Numbered from the stretch's first letter, positions 31,892 through 41,302 are shown. The stretch is 64,000 nucleotides of DNA from Phytohabitans maris (GCF_031085175.1 NZ_JAVHUY010000054.1:1-64000), one strand, 5' to 3'. Numbers and translations are program-made. Notes: generated by a model from the sequence alone, not told the origin.

Positions 31892-33048
31892 CAGTGCGCA
31901 CTCCCCTCGAACGAGTCCAGGTACTCGGCGAACCGCTCCCGCTGCGCGTCGACCACGGGTGAGCCGTTGGGGTACACGTGGTCGAAGAGGGTCAGCGGGT
32001 GCGGGTCGGGCATGGCGAGCACCCGCTCACGCAGGTGCAATGCCTCCTGCTTGGCCTGCTCGTCCACCTCGGCGAAGAAGTCCGCGCCGGCGATCTGCTG
32101 CTTTTCCACGAACGCTCGTACCCGGGCGATCGGGTCCTTCGCCTGCCACTCCTCGACCTCGCTCGCCACCCGGTAGCGGGTCGGGTCGTCGGTGGTGGTG
32201 TGCGCGCCCATCCGGTACGTGTACGCCTCGATCAGCGTCGGGCCCTGGCCGTGCCGGGCGTTGTCGAGCGCCGCCCGGGTCACCGCGTACGTGGCGAGCA
32301 CGTCGTTGCCGTCGACGCGCAGGCCGGGGAAGCCGAAGCCGTCCGCCCGCCGGTACAGGGGGATGCGGGTCTGCTTTTCGATCGGCTCGGAGATCGCGTA
32401 CTGGTTGTTCTGGCAGAAGAAGACGATCGGGGCGTGGAAGACGCTGGACCAGATGAACGCCTCGTTGACGTCGCCCTGCGAGGTGGCCCCGTCGCCGAAG
32501 TAGCAGAGCACCGCCTCGCCGTCGTCGCCGCCGACCTTGCCGTCCTTGGTGATGCCCATCGCGTACCCGGTGGCGTGGAGCGTCTGCGCGCCGATCACGA
32601 TCGTGTACATGTTGACCTTGAACTCGGCCGGGTCCCATGCGCCGAGGTCGACGCCGCGGAAGAGGCTGAGCGGCATGATCGGGTCGATGCCGCGGCAGTA
32701 GAGCACGCCGTGCTCGCGGTAGGTCGGGAACGCCATGTCCTGTGGCCGCAGCGCCCGGCCGGAGCCCACCTGCGCCGCCTCCTGCCCCAGCAGGCTGGCC
32801 CAGATGCCCAGCTCGCCCTGGCGCTGGAGGGCCGTGGCCTCGGTGTCCAGGCGGCGGATCACCACCAGGTCGCGGTAGAGCCCCCGGTACTCCTCGTCGG
32901 TGAAGTCGACCGTGTACTCGACGCCGTCGGCACCGACCGACTTGTCGATCCGCTCCCCATCCGGGGTGAGTAACTGGACGAAATCCGGCACTGGTTCGCC
33001 GGCAACCTCCGTGCCGCGGGCAGGAGCCCCGCGGTCGCCCTTCGCCAT
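31891..33048 (-). CDS. bkdA: 2-oxoacid dehydrogenase E1 alpha subunit
   Basis: The 385-residue product contains the TPP-binding motif GDGATSQGDVNEAF and, near the end of the motif, QNNQYAISEP; YRMGAHTTTDDPTRYR holds the conserved loop regions. The N-terminal 40 residues are extra. This architecture fits branched-chain 2-oxoacid (bkd) or actinobacterial pyruvate dehydrogenase E1 alpha. ATG 33048 is preceded by GGAGAGAC-like sequence. E1a-E1b-E2 lacks a linked E3 here, which is normal because lipoamide dehydrogenase is shared. Confidence 0.92.
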   Translation of the reverse strand: MAKGDRGAPARGTEVAGEPVPDFVQLLTPDGERIDKSVGADGVEYTVDFTDEEYRGLYRDLVVIRRLDTEATALQRQGELGIWASLLGQEAAQVGSGRALRPQDMAFPTYREHGVLYCRGIDPIMPLSLFRGVDLGAWDPAEFKVNMYTIVIGAQTLHATGYAMGITKDGKVGGDDGEAVLCYFGDGATSQGDVNEAFIWSSVFHAPIVFFCQNNQYAISEPIEKQTRIPLYRRADGFGFPGLRVDGNDVLATYAVTRAALDNARHGQGPTLIEAYTYRMGAHTTTDDPTRYRVASEVEEWQAKDPIARVRAFVEKQQIAGADFFAEVDEQAKQEALHLRERVLAMPDPHPLTLFDHVYPNGSPVVDAQRERFAEYLDSFEGSAH

Positions 33049-33464
33049 CCGTCTCTCCCTGTCGTCGGTGCGGCTGCCGGGGGTGTCCCGGACCGCGCGG
33101 CTCGGTCGCCACGCCTAGCCCGGGTGTGGGTTGCCGCGCGGCGGTGCGGCGGCCCGTCTCGTGATCACCGCGGCTGGGGCGGAGATTACGGTGGCGGTGC
33201 CGTCGGGTCCATATTCGCAGAGGTGAGGAGGCTCTCTATAGAGCCACCTCAGAACCGGCGGCAGTCTTCTCCCAGCCTGCCTGGTGACGGCTCGTCTATG
33301 AACTTGTGGATCAAAAACCGCAATACCGGATCAAGGTCAACTGCGGGAGGAGATTGGCCGGATTACGCCGGAAAGTTGGCACATTGACACGCTCTACAGT
33401 AGTGGCGCTGTGTGTCACCTTGGTCCACCCTGTGTGAGGACCTTGACGCAAAGGAGCTTCGGTC
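33049..33464. other. Divergent intergenic region with a strong dyad
   Basis: About 415 bases separate the E1 alpha start from the secreted-protein start. It holds the hairpin at 33224-33251 and a TTGACA at 33384-33389. No ORF with coding character or RNA gene is recognised. Confidence 0.6.
33224..33251. promoter_or_regulatory. 28-bp inverted repeat, possible operator or hairpin
   Basis: TGAGG-A-GGCTCT-CTAT-AGAGCC-A-CCTCA is a near-perfect palindrome with one A/A mismatch and a CTAT loop. It lies 176 bases before the E1 alpha start and 213 before the divergent gene. Confidence 0.55.
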
Positions 33465-34196
33465 GTGCCGCACTCCGGGGATAGCCCGGTGCCACTGCTC
33501 GTTCGCCACCGGCGGACGGGTGGCACGCACATCGCGGATCGGCGGGTCGCCGGGGTGCACCGAGCGGCCGGCCTGGCTGGTCCCACCCGGCGATACACGA
33601 TGATCGTGGCCATGCTGGCGACCATGTCCTCGCTGCCGATCATCGCGGGCATCAGCGCCGGCTCGGCGAACGTCGGCGACTCGGTCGACGCGAGCGGCAC
33701 CACGCCGTTCATCGCACCGCCCTCGGAGGGGCCGGTCGTCATACCGCAGCCCCCGCCCTCCGCCCTGCCGGCCGAGGCGCCGCTCGCGTTGGGTGTGGCC
33801 GAGCAGCTGCGCGCGACGGCGCCCAAGCGCGAGACCCGCGAGCCCCGCAAGGTGCGAAAGGTCCGCCGCCCGGCACGCACCACCGAGTCGACGACGCTGC
33901 CGCAGCGGCCGCCCAGCGCGCCGGTGAAGCCCGAGCCGACCAGGCCGTCCCCGCCGCCGGCGACGACACCACGGCCGACGACACCGCCGCCGACCACGCC
34001 CCCGGTCTCACCGTCTCCCTCGCCGACCCCGTCGCCGTGCCCACCGACCCTGTCCCGGCCGCCGCTGCCCTCCCCGCCGTACCTGCCGCTGCCGCCGTCG
34101 GCGACCCCGTCGGTGATCCCGCCGACCGGGCTGCCCACCTGCTGGCCCGACCTCGAAGAGTGCCTGTCACACCTGGGCGCTAGCTTCCGGCCATGA
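33465..34196 (+). CDS. Proline-rich secreted or surface protein, unrecognised
   Basis: GTG 33465 follows AAGGAG at eight bases. The 243-residue product has a hydrophobic helix at about 45-65 (MIVAMLATMSSLPIIAGIS), then a basic segment (KRETREPRKVRKVRRPAR) and a Pro/Thr/Ser-rich region of about 110 residues. It ends in a short Cys pair (CWPDLEECLSHLG). The unusual 45-residue N-terminal extension before the helix suggests an anchor rather than a cleaved signal. The proline-rich stretch could span the wall. No domain is recognised. Confidence 0.65.
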   Translation: MPHSGDSPVPLLVRHRRTGGTHIADRRVAGVHRAAGLAGPTRRYTMIVAMLATMSSLPIIAGISAGSANVGDSVDASGTTPFIAPPSEGPVVIPQPPPSALPAEAPLALGVAEQLRATAPKRETREPRKVRKVRRPARTTESTTLPQRPPSAPVKPEPTRPSPPPATTPRPTTPPPTTPPVSPSPSPTPSPCPPTLSRPPLPSPPYLPLPPSATPSVIPPTGLPTCWPDLEECLSHLGASFRP

Positions 34197-34263
34197 GCGA
34201 GCGAATCATCGGGCACCGGCGGCTGGGAGCCGCACGGCCGCCCGCGGCAGAGCGAGGGCGGCC

Positions 34264-34710
34264 ATGAGCGTTCACTACCAGGTGACCTTCTCGACCGCCG
34301 ATCCGCACGGCCTGGCGGCGTTCTACGCCGAGGCGATCGGCTACCTGGTGGAAGACCACTCCGGCCTGATCAAGTCGCTGCTGGAGCAGGGCGCGACCAC
34401 CGACGACCAGGTGGAGACCGTCGACGGGCGGCTGCGGTGGCGCAAGTACGCGGCGATCCGCGACCCCGACGGGCCCTACGACGAGCGCTCCGGCACGGGC
34501 CGGGGTGGCCGGATGCTCTTCCAGGACGAGCCCACGCCCAAGACCGCCAAAAACCGCCTCCACCTCGACCTGCACGTCGGCGAGCGCCGCGACGAGGTGA
34601 TCGAGCGACTGACCGCGCTCGGCGCGCGGCGGCTCTGGGAGGCCTCCACCGGCCCGATGAGCTGGGTGACGCTGGCCGACCCGGACGGCAACGAGCTCTG
34701 CGTCAGCTGA
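34264..34710 (+). CDS. VOC/glyoxalase-like protein
   Basis: This 148-residue protein has two beta-alpha-beta-beta-beta modules of the VOC fold: VTFSTADPHGLAAFYAEAIGY near the start, then LHLDLHVGERRDEVIERLTALGAR and WVTLADPDGNELCVS at the end. The Asp-Pro-x-Gly-Asn closing turn with a following Glu is the usual metal ligand position. Members have many activities, so the substrate is unknown. The 3' end overlaps the convergent gene by eight bases. Confidence 0.85.
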   Translation: MSVHYQVTFSTADPHGLAAFYAEAIGYLVEDHSGLIKSLLEQGATTDDQVETVDGRLRWRKYAAIRDPDGPYDERSGTGRGGRMLFQDEPTPKTAKNRLHLDLHVGERRDEVIERLTALGARRLWEASTGPMSWVTLADPDGNELCVS

Positions 34711-35917
34711 GGTCGTCGCGGTTGGCCTCGATCCAGGCGTCCAGGGCCGCCGGGTCGCTCGGGTCGATGCCGTCCGCGATCAGCTGGGCCACCGCCGCGG
34801 TCGCGGGGCTGCGCCGCTCGCCGGTCGTGTAGAGCCGGACGAACTCCGGGATCATCTCCTCCACCGCCGCGTCGGTGCGCTCCGCGGCCGGCGACGGGAG
34901 GCCCCGCTGGCGGTTGGCGTACGCCGCCCAGGCCCGCACCACCCGGGGCAGCATCGCCGCGTCGTCCATGTCGAGCACCGCCCGCCGGTGCACCCAGTCG
35001 AGCAGGAAGAGGCCGGCCACCGCCGGGCTCCAGCGCATCGGGTCGGGATCCGGAAACGAGTCGGTGTGGTCGAAGATCAGGCTGAGGCAGAAGTGCAGCG
35101 ACGGCAGCTCGGCCTCGGAGACGTGGGTCAGGCCGAAGCGGGCCGCCTCCGAGGAGTCGAGAAACCGCCGTACCAGCCGGGTGCGCTCGTCGGACGAGGG
35201 CGGCTCGGGCTCGGCCGGCACCACCGTGAGCGCGGGCGCGGGCAGCAGCGCCAGCCGCGCGCCGGCCAGCGCCCGGTCGGTGGCGAGCGAGCCCTCCTCC
35301 GGCAGGTTGGTCAGGCCGTCGGTGATCCGCAGGTGGCGGGCCACCTCGCCGCGCAGCCGGCGCGGGTCCTCCTCGCGAAACCAGGTCAGCTCGTCGCCCG
35401 CGCACATCTCGCGCACCTGTTCCAGGATCCGCTCGGCCGGCCCGCCCACGAAGACGTCTTTGGTGATGCCGATGTTGTGGTCGACCAGGGCCACCACGGC
35501 GTGCTCGGGCCCGCCCGAGTCGCGGTCGTCGTAGGCGAAGGTGGCCAGGTAGGAGGTCTGGTCGCCCCAAACGTCCCCGTACGCGTAGGTGCCCGTCAGG
35601 CGTACCCGGCCGAGCTGGTCGGCCCACGACGGCGCCTGCGCCCCGCGCTTGACGGTGGCGGCGCCCGGCGCCTCGGGCACCAGCGTCGCGAAGATCTCCC
35701 GGATGGTGGTCGCGGCGGCGGCGCGGCGGCGCGACGTGGCCGCCAGGAACGCGCTCACGAAGTCGCGCACCGCGTCCGCGCGGTCGTCTTCGGCGACGGC
35801 GTAGACGCTCCCTAGCAGGGCCGTCCCGAGCATCTCGGCGTCGAGCGCGCAGTCCAGCTTGGTCACGTCCCGCGCGGCACGGAGCACCGCCTCGTATGGG
35901 GTCTGTGGCGTGGCCAT
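34703..35917 (-). CDS. Conserved-looking hypothetical protein (404 aa)
   Basis: ATG 35917 (MATPQTPYEAVLRAARDV) follows TAGGGT by seven bases and may be leaderless. The protein is acidic and lacks membrane segments. Recognisable patches include an N-terminal helical part and a beta-rich part with TGTYAYGDVWGDQTSYLATFAYDD and AVVALVDHNIGITKDVFV, which resembles a globular catalytic or binding domain. An Arg/Glu helical C-terminus follows. I do not recognise a family. It lies ten bases downstream of the 136-residue membrane protein gene and is the last gene of the dynamin-like operon if transcribed from there. Confidence 0.75.
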   Translation of the reverse strand: MATPQTPYEAVLRAARDVTKLDCALDAEMLGTALLGSVYAVAEDDRADAVRDFVSAFLAATSRRRAAAATTIREIFATLVPEAPGAATVKRGAQAPSWADQLGRVRLTGTYAYGDVWGDQTSYLATFAYDDRDSGGPEHAVVALVDHNIGITKDVFVGGPAERILEQVREMCAGDELTWFREEDPRRLRGEVARHLRITDGLTNLPEEGSLATDRALAGARLALLPAPALTVVPAEPEPPSSDERTRLVRRFLDSSEAARFGLTHVSEAELPSLHFCLSLIFDHTDSFPDPDPMRWSPAVAGLFLLDWVHRRAVLDMDDAAMLPRVVRAWAAYANRQRGLPSPAAERTDAAVEEMIPEFVRLYTTGERRSPATAAVAQLIADGIDPSDPAALDAWIEANRDDLS

Positions 35918-35927
35918 GTGCCAGACC

Positions 35928-36338
35928 CTACGCCCGCTTTCGCCGATCCAGTACCAAAAGCGTGGCCGGGACAACCACGCCCATCATCAGCGCCGCGAGC
36001 GACGCCACCAGGTCCGCGCCCGCCAGCGAGCCGTGGTCGCGCAGGTGAAAGGCCAGGTGAAGGGAGGAGAAGACGAGCACCCCGCAGAGGACCACCGCGG
36101 TCACCTTGCGGTCCGCGAGCCAGGCCGCCAACAGCAGGAGTACGCCCAACGTGGTGAACGTGGCACCGAGATCCGTCACGAGATGGGCGTTGTAGGGCGG
36201 ATAGGCGGCCGTCCAGGCGTGCCCGAGCCCGGGGAACGTGTCGAAGAACCACCGCGGCGCCAGCGTCGCCGGCACGCCCCACGAGAGGTGGAGCACGCCG
36301 AGCAGCACGAGCCCACCGCGGACGAGGAGGGTCGTCAT
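35928..36338 (-). CDS. Four-helix membrane protein, unrecognised
   Basis: ATG 36338 overlaps the stop of the upstream GTPase (ATGA). The 136 residues contain four hydrophobic helices: GGLVLLGVLHLSWGV, LGATFTTLGVLLLLAAWL, AVVLCGVLVFSSLHLAF and LAALMMGVVVPATLLVL. His and Asp residues (YNAHLVTDLG, FHLRDHG) lie at the loops. It resembles no family I know by eye. Its tight linkage with two dynamin-like GTPases suggests a shared membrane process. Confidence 0.75.
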   Translation of the reverse strand: MTTLLVRGGLVLLGVLHLSWGVPATLAPRWFFDTFPGLGHAWTAAYPPYNAHLVTDLGATFTTLGVLLLLAAWLADRKVTAVVLCGVLVFSSLHLAFHLRDHGSLAGADLVASLAALMMGVVVPATLLVLDRRKRA

Positions 36339-37990
36339 GACCGGGCGGACTGGAGCGCCTCCCGCGCCTCGGCGTACGAGTGCAGGACCGTCCGCACCGG
36401 CGCGACGACGTGCTCGCGGGCCACGCCGGTGACCGCCGCCCGGAGCCGGTTTTCCGCGCGCCGGCGGGCCCGGCGGGACGCCTGGCGGATGAGCGGGCGC
36501 ACGAGCAGGCCGAGCAGCAGCCCGGCCAGGAGGCCGCCGATCAGCATCGCGGTGGGCAGCGGGACCACGCCGACCTCGGGGTAGTCCAGCGGCGGGAGGC
36601 CGAGCACGCGCAGGGCGTACCCGAGGACCAGCCAGAGCAGCCCGCCCAGCGCGGTGAGCGTGACCAGCCACTGCAGCCAGCCGACCGCGCGCCACCAGGT
36701 CGGGCTGTGGTCCATGTGCAGGTTGGTGCTGGCCACCGCCTTGTCCAGCGCGTCGGGTACGTCGCGCAGGCGCGAGCGGGCCGCCGTGTTGACCGCGGCC
36801 GCCCAGGGTGCGGGCAGGGGCTTCGCGGCGCGGTCGGCGACCGAGCGGACGGCGAGGCCGACCGCCGCCCGCTGGGCGGAGTCCGGGTCCGGGACGGAGG
36901 TGGCGCCGACCGGGGTACCCGGCTCGACCGGTCCTTCCGGCAAGTGCAGCCGGCGCAGCGGGTCGGTGCGCAGCCGCCGCCAGCCGCGCACGATCGGCCA
37001 GCCGGTGGCCTTCGCGGCCCGGTGCTGGTAGGCGCGCTCGGTCGCCTCGGCCACCGTCGGTACGCCCGCGGCCACCGACAGCGCGTCGGTCAGCTCGCGT
37101 ACGGTCTCGCGGTCGACCTCGTCTTCGGCCACGGCCGGTCCGACCAGGTCGGAGAGCTGGTCGACCACGGTGTCGACGTCGCCGGCGAGGCGGCGTAGCG
37201 AGGCCTGGCGCTCGGCGACGGTGCGTTCGAGCAGGCCGCGCAGCTCGGCCATCGCCGGCTGGTGCAGCGCCGTGGTGGCCAGCAGCGGCACGCCCTCGAG
37301 GTCGTCGGCGTCGAGCAGCTTGCGCAGGTCGTCGAGGACCCGGTCGACCTCGTCGCGGGGCAGGCGGTCGGCCTGGTTGAGCACCACGACCGTGACGTCC
37401 TTGTGGTTGCGAAAGGCCTGGAGGTAGCGCGTGTGCACCACGCGGTCCGCGTACTTCTGCGGGTCGACCACCCACACGACCAGGTCGACCAGGCCGAGCA
37501 GGCGGTCCACCTCCAGCCGGTGCGAGCGCTCGACCGAGTCGAAGTCGGGCAGGTCGAGCAGCACCAGCCCGCGCAGCGCGGCCTCGTCGTCGGCGTCGAG
37601 CGCGCTCTCCCGGATGAACCGGTGCCGGGGCAGCACGCCCACCCAGTCGAGCAGCCGGTTGGCGCCCTGCAGGTTGCCCCAGACGCAGGCGTGCGCCATG
37701 CCGGTCGTCGGGCGGCGTACGCCCACCGGCGACAGGTCGAGGCGGGCGAGCCCGTTGAAGAGGCTGGACTTGCCGCTGCCGGTCGCGCCGGCCAGCGCCA
37801 CGACCGTGTGGTCGCGGGAGAGCGCCAGGCGGGTGCCGGCCCGCTCGACCGCGGTGTGTGCCGCGATCAGCCGCTGCTCCGGCAGGTGGCCGCCGACCGC
37901 GCGGACGAACCGGTCGATCGCCTCGACCCGCCCGGCGAGCTGGTCGGCGTCGATCCGCTCCTCGCCGCGCAACCTACTCAACAGACTCAC
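36335..37990 (-). CDS. Dynamin-like GTPase with C-terminal membrane segments (DynB-like)
   Basis: The 551-residue protein starts with GTG overlapping the dynA-like stop (GTGA). The G domain shows Walker A AGATGSGKSS (about 70), a switch II-like LLDLPDFDS, and NQAD. A long helical middle precedes two membrane helices near 440-500 (WLVTLTALGGLLWLVLGYA; AMLIGGLLAGLLLGLLV). It matches the layout of Streptomyces DynA/DynB, which stabilise FtsZ rings at sporulation septa (recalled, not verified). The adjacent, larger GTPase is the likely partner. Confidence 0.8.
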   Translation of the reverse strand: MSLLSRLRGEERIDADQLAGRVEAIDRFVRAVGGHLPEQRLIAAHTAVERAGTRLALSRDHTVVALAGATGSGKSSLFNGLARLDLSPVGVRRPTTGMAHACVWGNLQGANRLLDWVGVLPRHRFIRESALDADDEAALRGLVLLDLPDFDSVERSHRLEVDRLLGLVDLVVWVVDPQKYADRVVHTRYLQAFRNHKDVTVVVLNQADRLPRDEVDRVLDDLRKLLDADDLEGVPLLATTALHQPAMAELRGLLERTVAERQASLRRLAGDVDTVVDQLSDLVGPAVAEDEVDRETVRELTDALSVAAGVPTVAEATERAYQHRAAKATGWPIVRGWRRLRTDPLRRLHLPEGPVEPGTPVGATSVPDPDSAQRAAVGLAVRSVADRAAKPLPAPWAAAVNTAARSRLRDVPDALDKAVASTNLHMDHSPTWWRAVGWLQWLVTLTALGGLLWLVLGYALRVLGLPPLDYPEVGVVPLPTAMLIGGLLAGLLLGLLVRPLIRQASRRARRRAENRLRAAVTGVAREHVVAPVRTVLHSYAEAREALQSARS

Positions 37991-40900
37991 GCTTCCACCC
38001 CCGGCAGGGTCAGGCCGGCGCCGCTGGTCAGCTCGGCTTTCGCCCGCGTGTACTCCACCAGGGCGGCGGCGTCGCGCAGGTCCTTGCCCGGGTCGGCGCT
38101 GATCCCGGCGGCGATGAGGCGGTCGGCGTACCGCCCGGCCTCGGCGTCGAGCAGGGCGTTGGTACGCGAGATCAGGTCTTCGCGGGCCTTCGTCGCCAGG
38201 GCGCGGATGGCCTGGTCACCGAAGATCGCTTCGAGCACCTTCTGCGCCGCGACCGTGGTGCCGCCGGCCACCGCCACCTCCGCACCCGTGGGGATGAACG
38301 CCGTCGAGGCGAACACCCCGACCATGACGAGAAGCCCGGTGGCGTTCACCGCGTACGCGGCGCCGCGGGCGGTCGTCCGCTTGTGCCCCGCCTCCTTGCG
38401 GATCAGCTCCAGCACGCCGCGCTGCCAGTCGCGGACCAGCCGCTCGGCCCGCTGCGGCAGGTCCTGGCTGGGGCGGCCGAGCGGCGGCTCCAGCAGGGCG
38501 GCACCGGCCGGGTGCGCCTGCCACGCCGTGTACGCCGACTCGGCCGCGTCCGCCGCCGCACCCCGGATCAGCGTCACCAGGTTGGTCTCGATCGCCGACT
38601 TCAGCTCGCGTCCCGGCTGGGGGCGGCCGGTCAGCGCGGCGACGACCCGGTCGCGCAGCCGCCCGACCCGCGCCTCCAGCGTGCGCAGGAACTCCCCGGT
38701 GCCGATGAACTCCTGCCAGCGCGCGAGCACCTCACCGCGGAGCAGCCGCCCGTCCTGTACGCCCTGCGAGATCGTGCGGCGGCCGGTCCGGTACGCGGCC
38801 CGCACCCGGTCGTCGAGCGTGTCCGCCGTGGTCACCTGCTCGTCGGCGGCCACCGCGAGCTCCTCCACCGCCGGCACGAGCGCGGCGAGCGCCCCGTCGA
38901 GCGTCTGCCGTACCACCGCGGCGCGGGTGGCCGCATCGGTCGCGATCCGCTCGAACCACTCGCGCAGCGGCGCCGTGACCCGCTCCGGCAGCAGCCCCTG
39001 ACGGTCCACATCGGTCTCCGGCAGTACGAAGAGCGGGGCGGCGTGCAGGCCGTGGATGGAGAGCATCTCCAGCAGGTGGGCGGTGACCTCCTCGGCCGCC
39101 TCGGGCGGTACGCGGTCGAGCACCAGCGCCGTCACCGTGCCCCGGAAGCGCGCGGTCTGCAGCAGCTCCCACGGCACCGCGTCCGCGTACCGGGCCGCGG
39201 TCGTGAGGAAGAGCCAGAGGTCGGCGGCGGCGAGCAGTTGCGCGGCGAGGGCCCGGTTGGCGTCCACGACGGAGTCGATGTCGGGCGCGTCGATGAAGGC
39301 CAGCCCGGGCGGGAGCGCGGGCGCGGCGACAATCTGGAGCGAGTTGGGGTCGGCGGTCGCCTCGACGGTGCGGGTCAGCCCGGGCAGCAGGTCGCCGCGG
39401 CGGAACCACTGGCTGTCGGCCGGGTTGCAGACGAGCACGGGTGTGCGCGTGGTGGGGCGCAGCACACCGGCCGGGCTCACCGGCGCCCGCACGAAGCTGT
39501 TGACCAATGTGGACTTGCCGGCTCCGGTGGAGCCGCCGACCACGACCAGCAGCGGCGCGTCGAGCCGCGCGAGGCGGGGGAGCAGATAGTCGTCCAGCTG
39601 CGCGAGAAGGGCCGCGCTGAGCCGGCGGGCATCCTCCGCGGAGGCAAGAGCCAGCGGGTACGCCGAGCCGGCGATCGCCGCCCGGAGCCGGCGCAGCGCC
39701 TCGGCCACCTCGGCACCGGTGTCGTCGGCCTGGTCCGCTCGCGGGCTTGGCGACGCGTGCGCTGCCGGCGCCGGCCTGGCTGGCTGGATCTTGTGAGCGG
39801 GCTCGCTCGCCGGCTGGGTCTTGGCCGCGAACGCCGCGAACGCGGTGAGCGTCGGCGCCGGATCCTTGGCCACCAGCGGACCGCCCTCGGCCGCGCCGGC
39901 CCCAGCCCCAGCAGCGGACGCCGCAGGGGTTGCTTCGCCGCCCTGCGTCTCAGCGGCGCCGGCCTTCTCCGTGGCGGCAGCGGTCTCGGCTGCGCCGAGC
40001 GTCTGGCCGGCCTTCTCCGCGGCGCCGGCCTTCTCAGCGGTGGCGGCTGTCTCGGCGGTGCCGGCCGTCTCGACCGCAGGATCCGTCTCAGCGTCAGGGC
40101 CCGTCTCGGCGGCGGTCGTCTCGCTGGGCGTCTTAGCGGCGCCGGCTTTCTTCGTGGTGGCAGCGGTCTCGGCTGCGCCGAGCGTCTGGGCGGCCTTCTC
40201 GATAGCGCCGGTCTTCTCGGTGGCGCCGGCTTTCTCGGGGGCGGCGGTCGTCTCGGCAGTGGTCGTTTCGCCGGGCTGCTGAGCGGAGATCGCTCCGGGG
40301 GGAGCCTGGGCGGGAGTCGCTCCGGCGGGCGCCTGGGTGGCCGTCGCTTTCTCACCTGCCTCGTCAGGCTCAGCGGTCGCCTTGCCCTCGTCGGCGCGCG
40401 GTCCGGCCGTCGTCGCCTCGTCGCCCTCCGCGGCGGTCTCCGGGGCCTCCCCAGGCGCGCCAGAAGGCTCGCCCGTGGTCGCGATGGCAGGCCCGGCGGC
40501 AGCCACGGCCGGCTCGGCTGTGCCCTCGGCCGCCTTGGATTTCGCGGTCGGCACGGCCGGTGCCGGCTCGGCGGCCGCCTTGGGCTCTGCGGGCGGCGCG
40601 GTGCTCGGCTTGGGCTCGGCGGTCGGCCCGGCGGCCGCCTTGGGCTCAGCGGTCGACGCGGCGGGCGGCTTGGACTCAGTGGGTGGCGCGGGATCGGCCG
40701 GCTTGGCGGGCGGGTCGTCGGCACTTGCGGTGGGGGGCTCCCCTGCCGCCGTGCTGGTCGCCTCGTCCGGGTTGGCGTCGGGAGGGGAGTCTGTCGAAGC
40801 CTTGGCAGCGGGCTCAGCGTCGTTCACGATGGGGTTTGTGCCGTTTTCCTGGTTTTTGGGGCCTTGAAGGGTGACCTTACCCTCCGCTTTCTCCTCGTCC

Positions 40901-41043
40901 CGGTCCGGCGTGGCCGTAGGCTCCGGTGGCGTCTCGCGCTCAGCGTCGTCTGTGGCGCCGGCGCCCTGGTCAGGCCCCGGCTCCGGGCTGTCCGGCGGTG
41001 CCTTTGGGGTCACGGTAGGCGTGCCAGATCTGCCCGCCGGCAT
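37987..41043 (-). CDS. Dynamin-like GTPase with long disordered N-terminus (DynA-like)
   Basis: ATG 41043 gives 1018 residues; a TTG at 41208 in the same frame would add 55. The first 430 or so are Ala/Thr/Glu/Pro-rich and repetitive (EKAGQTLGAAETAAATEKAG and variants). The G domain begins near 495, with VVGGSTGAGKSTLVNSF (Walker A), IDAPDIDSV (switch II) and VLDRVPPE. The C-terminal half is helical, with a hydrophobic pair near 905-940 (AVNATGLLVMVGVFASTAFI, VAVAGGTTVAA). No strong ribosome-binding site is seen. It heads an operon of four genes and diverges from dnaK. Confidence 0.8.
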   Translation of the reverse strand: MPAGRSGTPTVTPKAPPDSPEPGPDQGAGATDDAERETPPEPTATPDRDEEKAEGKVTLQGPKNQENGTNPIVNDAEPAAKASTDSPPDANPDEATSTAAGEPPTASADDPPAKPADPAPPTESKPPAASTAEPKAAAGPTAEPKPSTAPPAEPKAAAEPAPAVPTAKSKAAEGTAEPAVAAAGPAIATTGEPSGAPGEAPETAAEGDEATTAGPRADEGKATAEPDEAGEKATATQAPAGATPAQAPPGAISAQQPGETTTAETTAAPEKAGATEKTGAIEKAAQTLGAAETAATTKKAGAAKTPSETTAAETGPDAETDPAVETAGTAETAATAEKAGAAEKAGQTLGAAETAAATEKAGAAETQGGEATPAASAAGAGAGAAEGGPLVAKDPAPTLTAFAAFAAKTQPASEPAHKIQPARPAPAAHASPSPRADQADDTGAEVAEALRRLRAAIAGSAYPLALASAEDARRLSAALLAQLDDYLLPRLARLDAPLLVVVGGSTGAGKSTLVNSFVRAPVSPAGVLRPTTRTPVLVCNPADSQWFRRGDLLPGLTRTVEATADPNSLQIVAAPALPPGLAFIDAPDIDSVVDANRALAAQLLAAADLWLFLTTAARYADAVPWELLQTARFRGTVTALVLDRVPPEAAEEVTAHLLEMLSIHGLHAAPLFVLPETDVDRQGLLPERVTAPLREWFERIATDAATRAAVVRQTLDGALAALVPAVEELAVAADEQVTTADTLDDRVRAAYRTGRRTISQGVQDGRLLRGEVLARWQEFIGTGEFLRTLEARVGRLRDRVVAALTGRPQPGRELKSAIETNLVTLIRGAAADAAESAYTAWQAHPAGAALLEPPLGRPSQDLPQRAERLVRDWQRGVLELIRKEAGHKRTTARGAAYAVNATGLLVMVGVFASTAFIPTGAEVAVAGGTTVAAQKVLEAIFGDQAIRALATKAREDLISRTNALLDAEAGRYADRLIAAGISADPGKDLRDAAALVEYTRAKAELTSGAGLTLPGVEA

Positions 41044-41214
41044 GTCACCGTGCGACGTCACGGGTAAAGACTGCCCGATCCAGGCATCGCAGACAACAGG
41101 AACCCTGCGGCTTCCGCGCGCCTTTGCCGGTTTTGGCCGGACCGGGGATCGCCCGGCCGATTCATCAGGATCTTCGGGGTGCGGCGACGTTGCGCGTGCT
41201 TGGCTCAACCTCTA

Positions 41215-41250
41215 ACTTGACGCTGGCCGAGCCCGTGGCACTATTGAGTC
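41215..41250 (+). promoter_or_regulatory. Probable dnaK promoter
   Basis: TTGACG (41218-41223) is followed after about 20 bases by TATTGA/CACTAT around 41240-41247, which overlaps the HAIR element. Repression by HspR bound over the -10 is plausible. Confidence 0.4.
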
Positions 41251-41263
41251 CGGTCCACTCAAC
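41243..41263. promoter_or_regulatory. HAIR element (HspR operator) of the dnaK operon
   Basis: ATTGAGT-CCGGTCC-ACTCAAC matches CTTGAGT-N7-ACTCAAG except for the outermost base of each arm, seven-base spacer included. It ends 39 bases before the dnaK start. HspR, encoded at the end of the same operon, should bind it with DnaK as co-repressor. Confidence 0.88.
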
Positions 41264-41302
41264 TTGACACAAAGACTCACGTCAGAAGCGAGGGAAGCGA
41301 AC

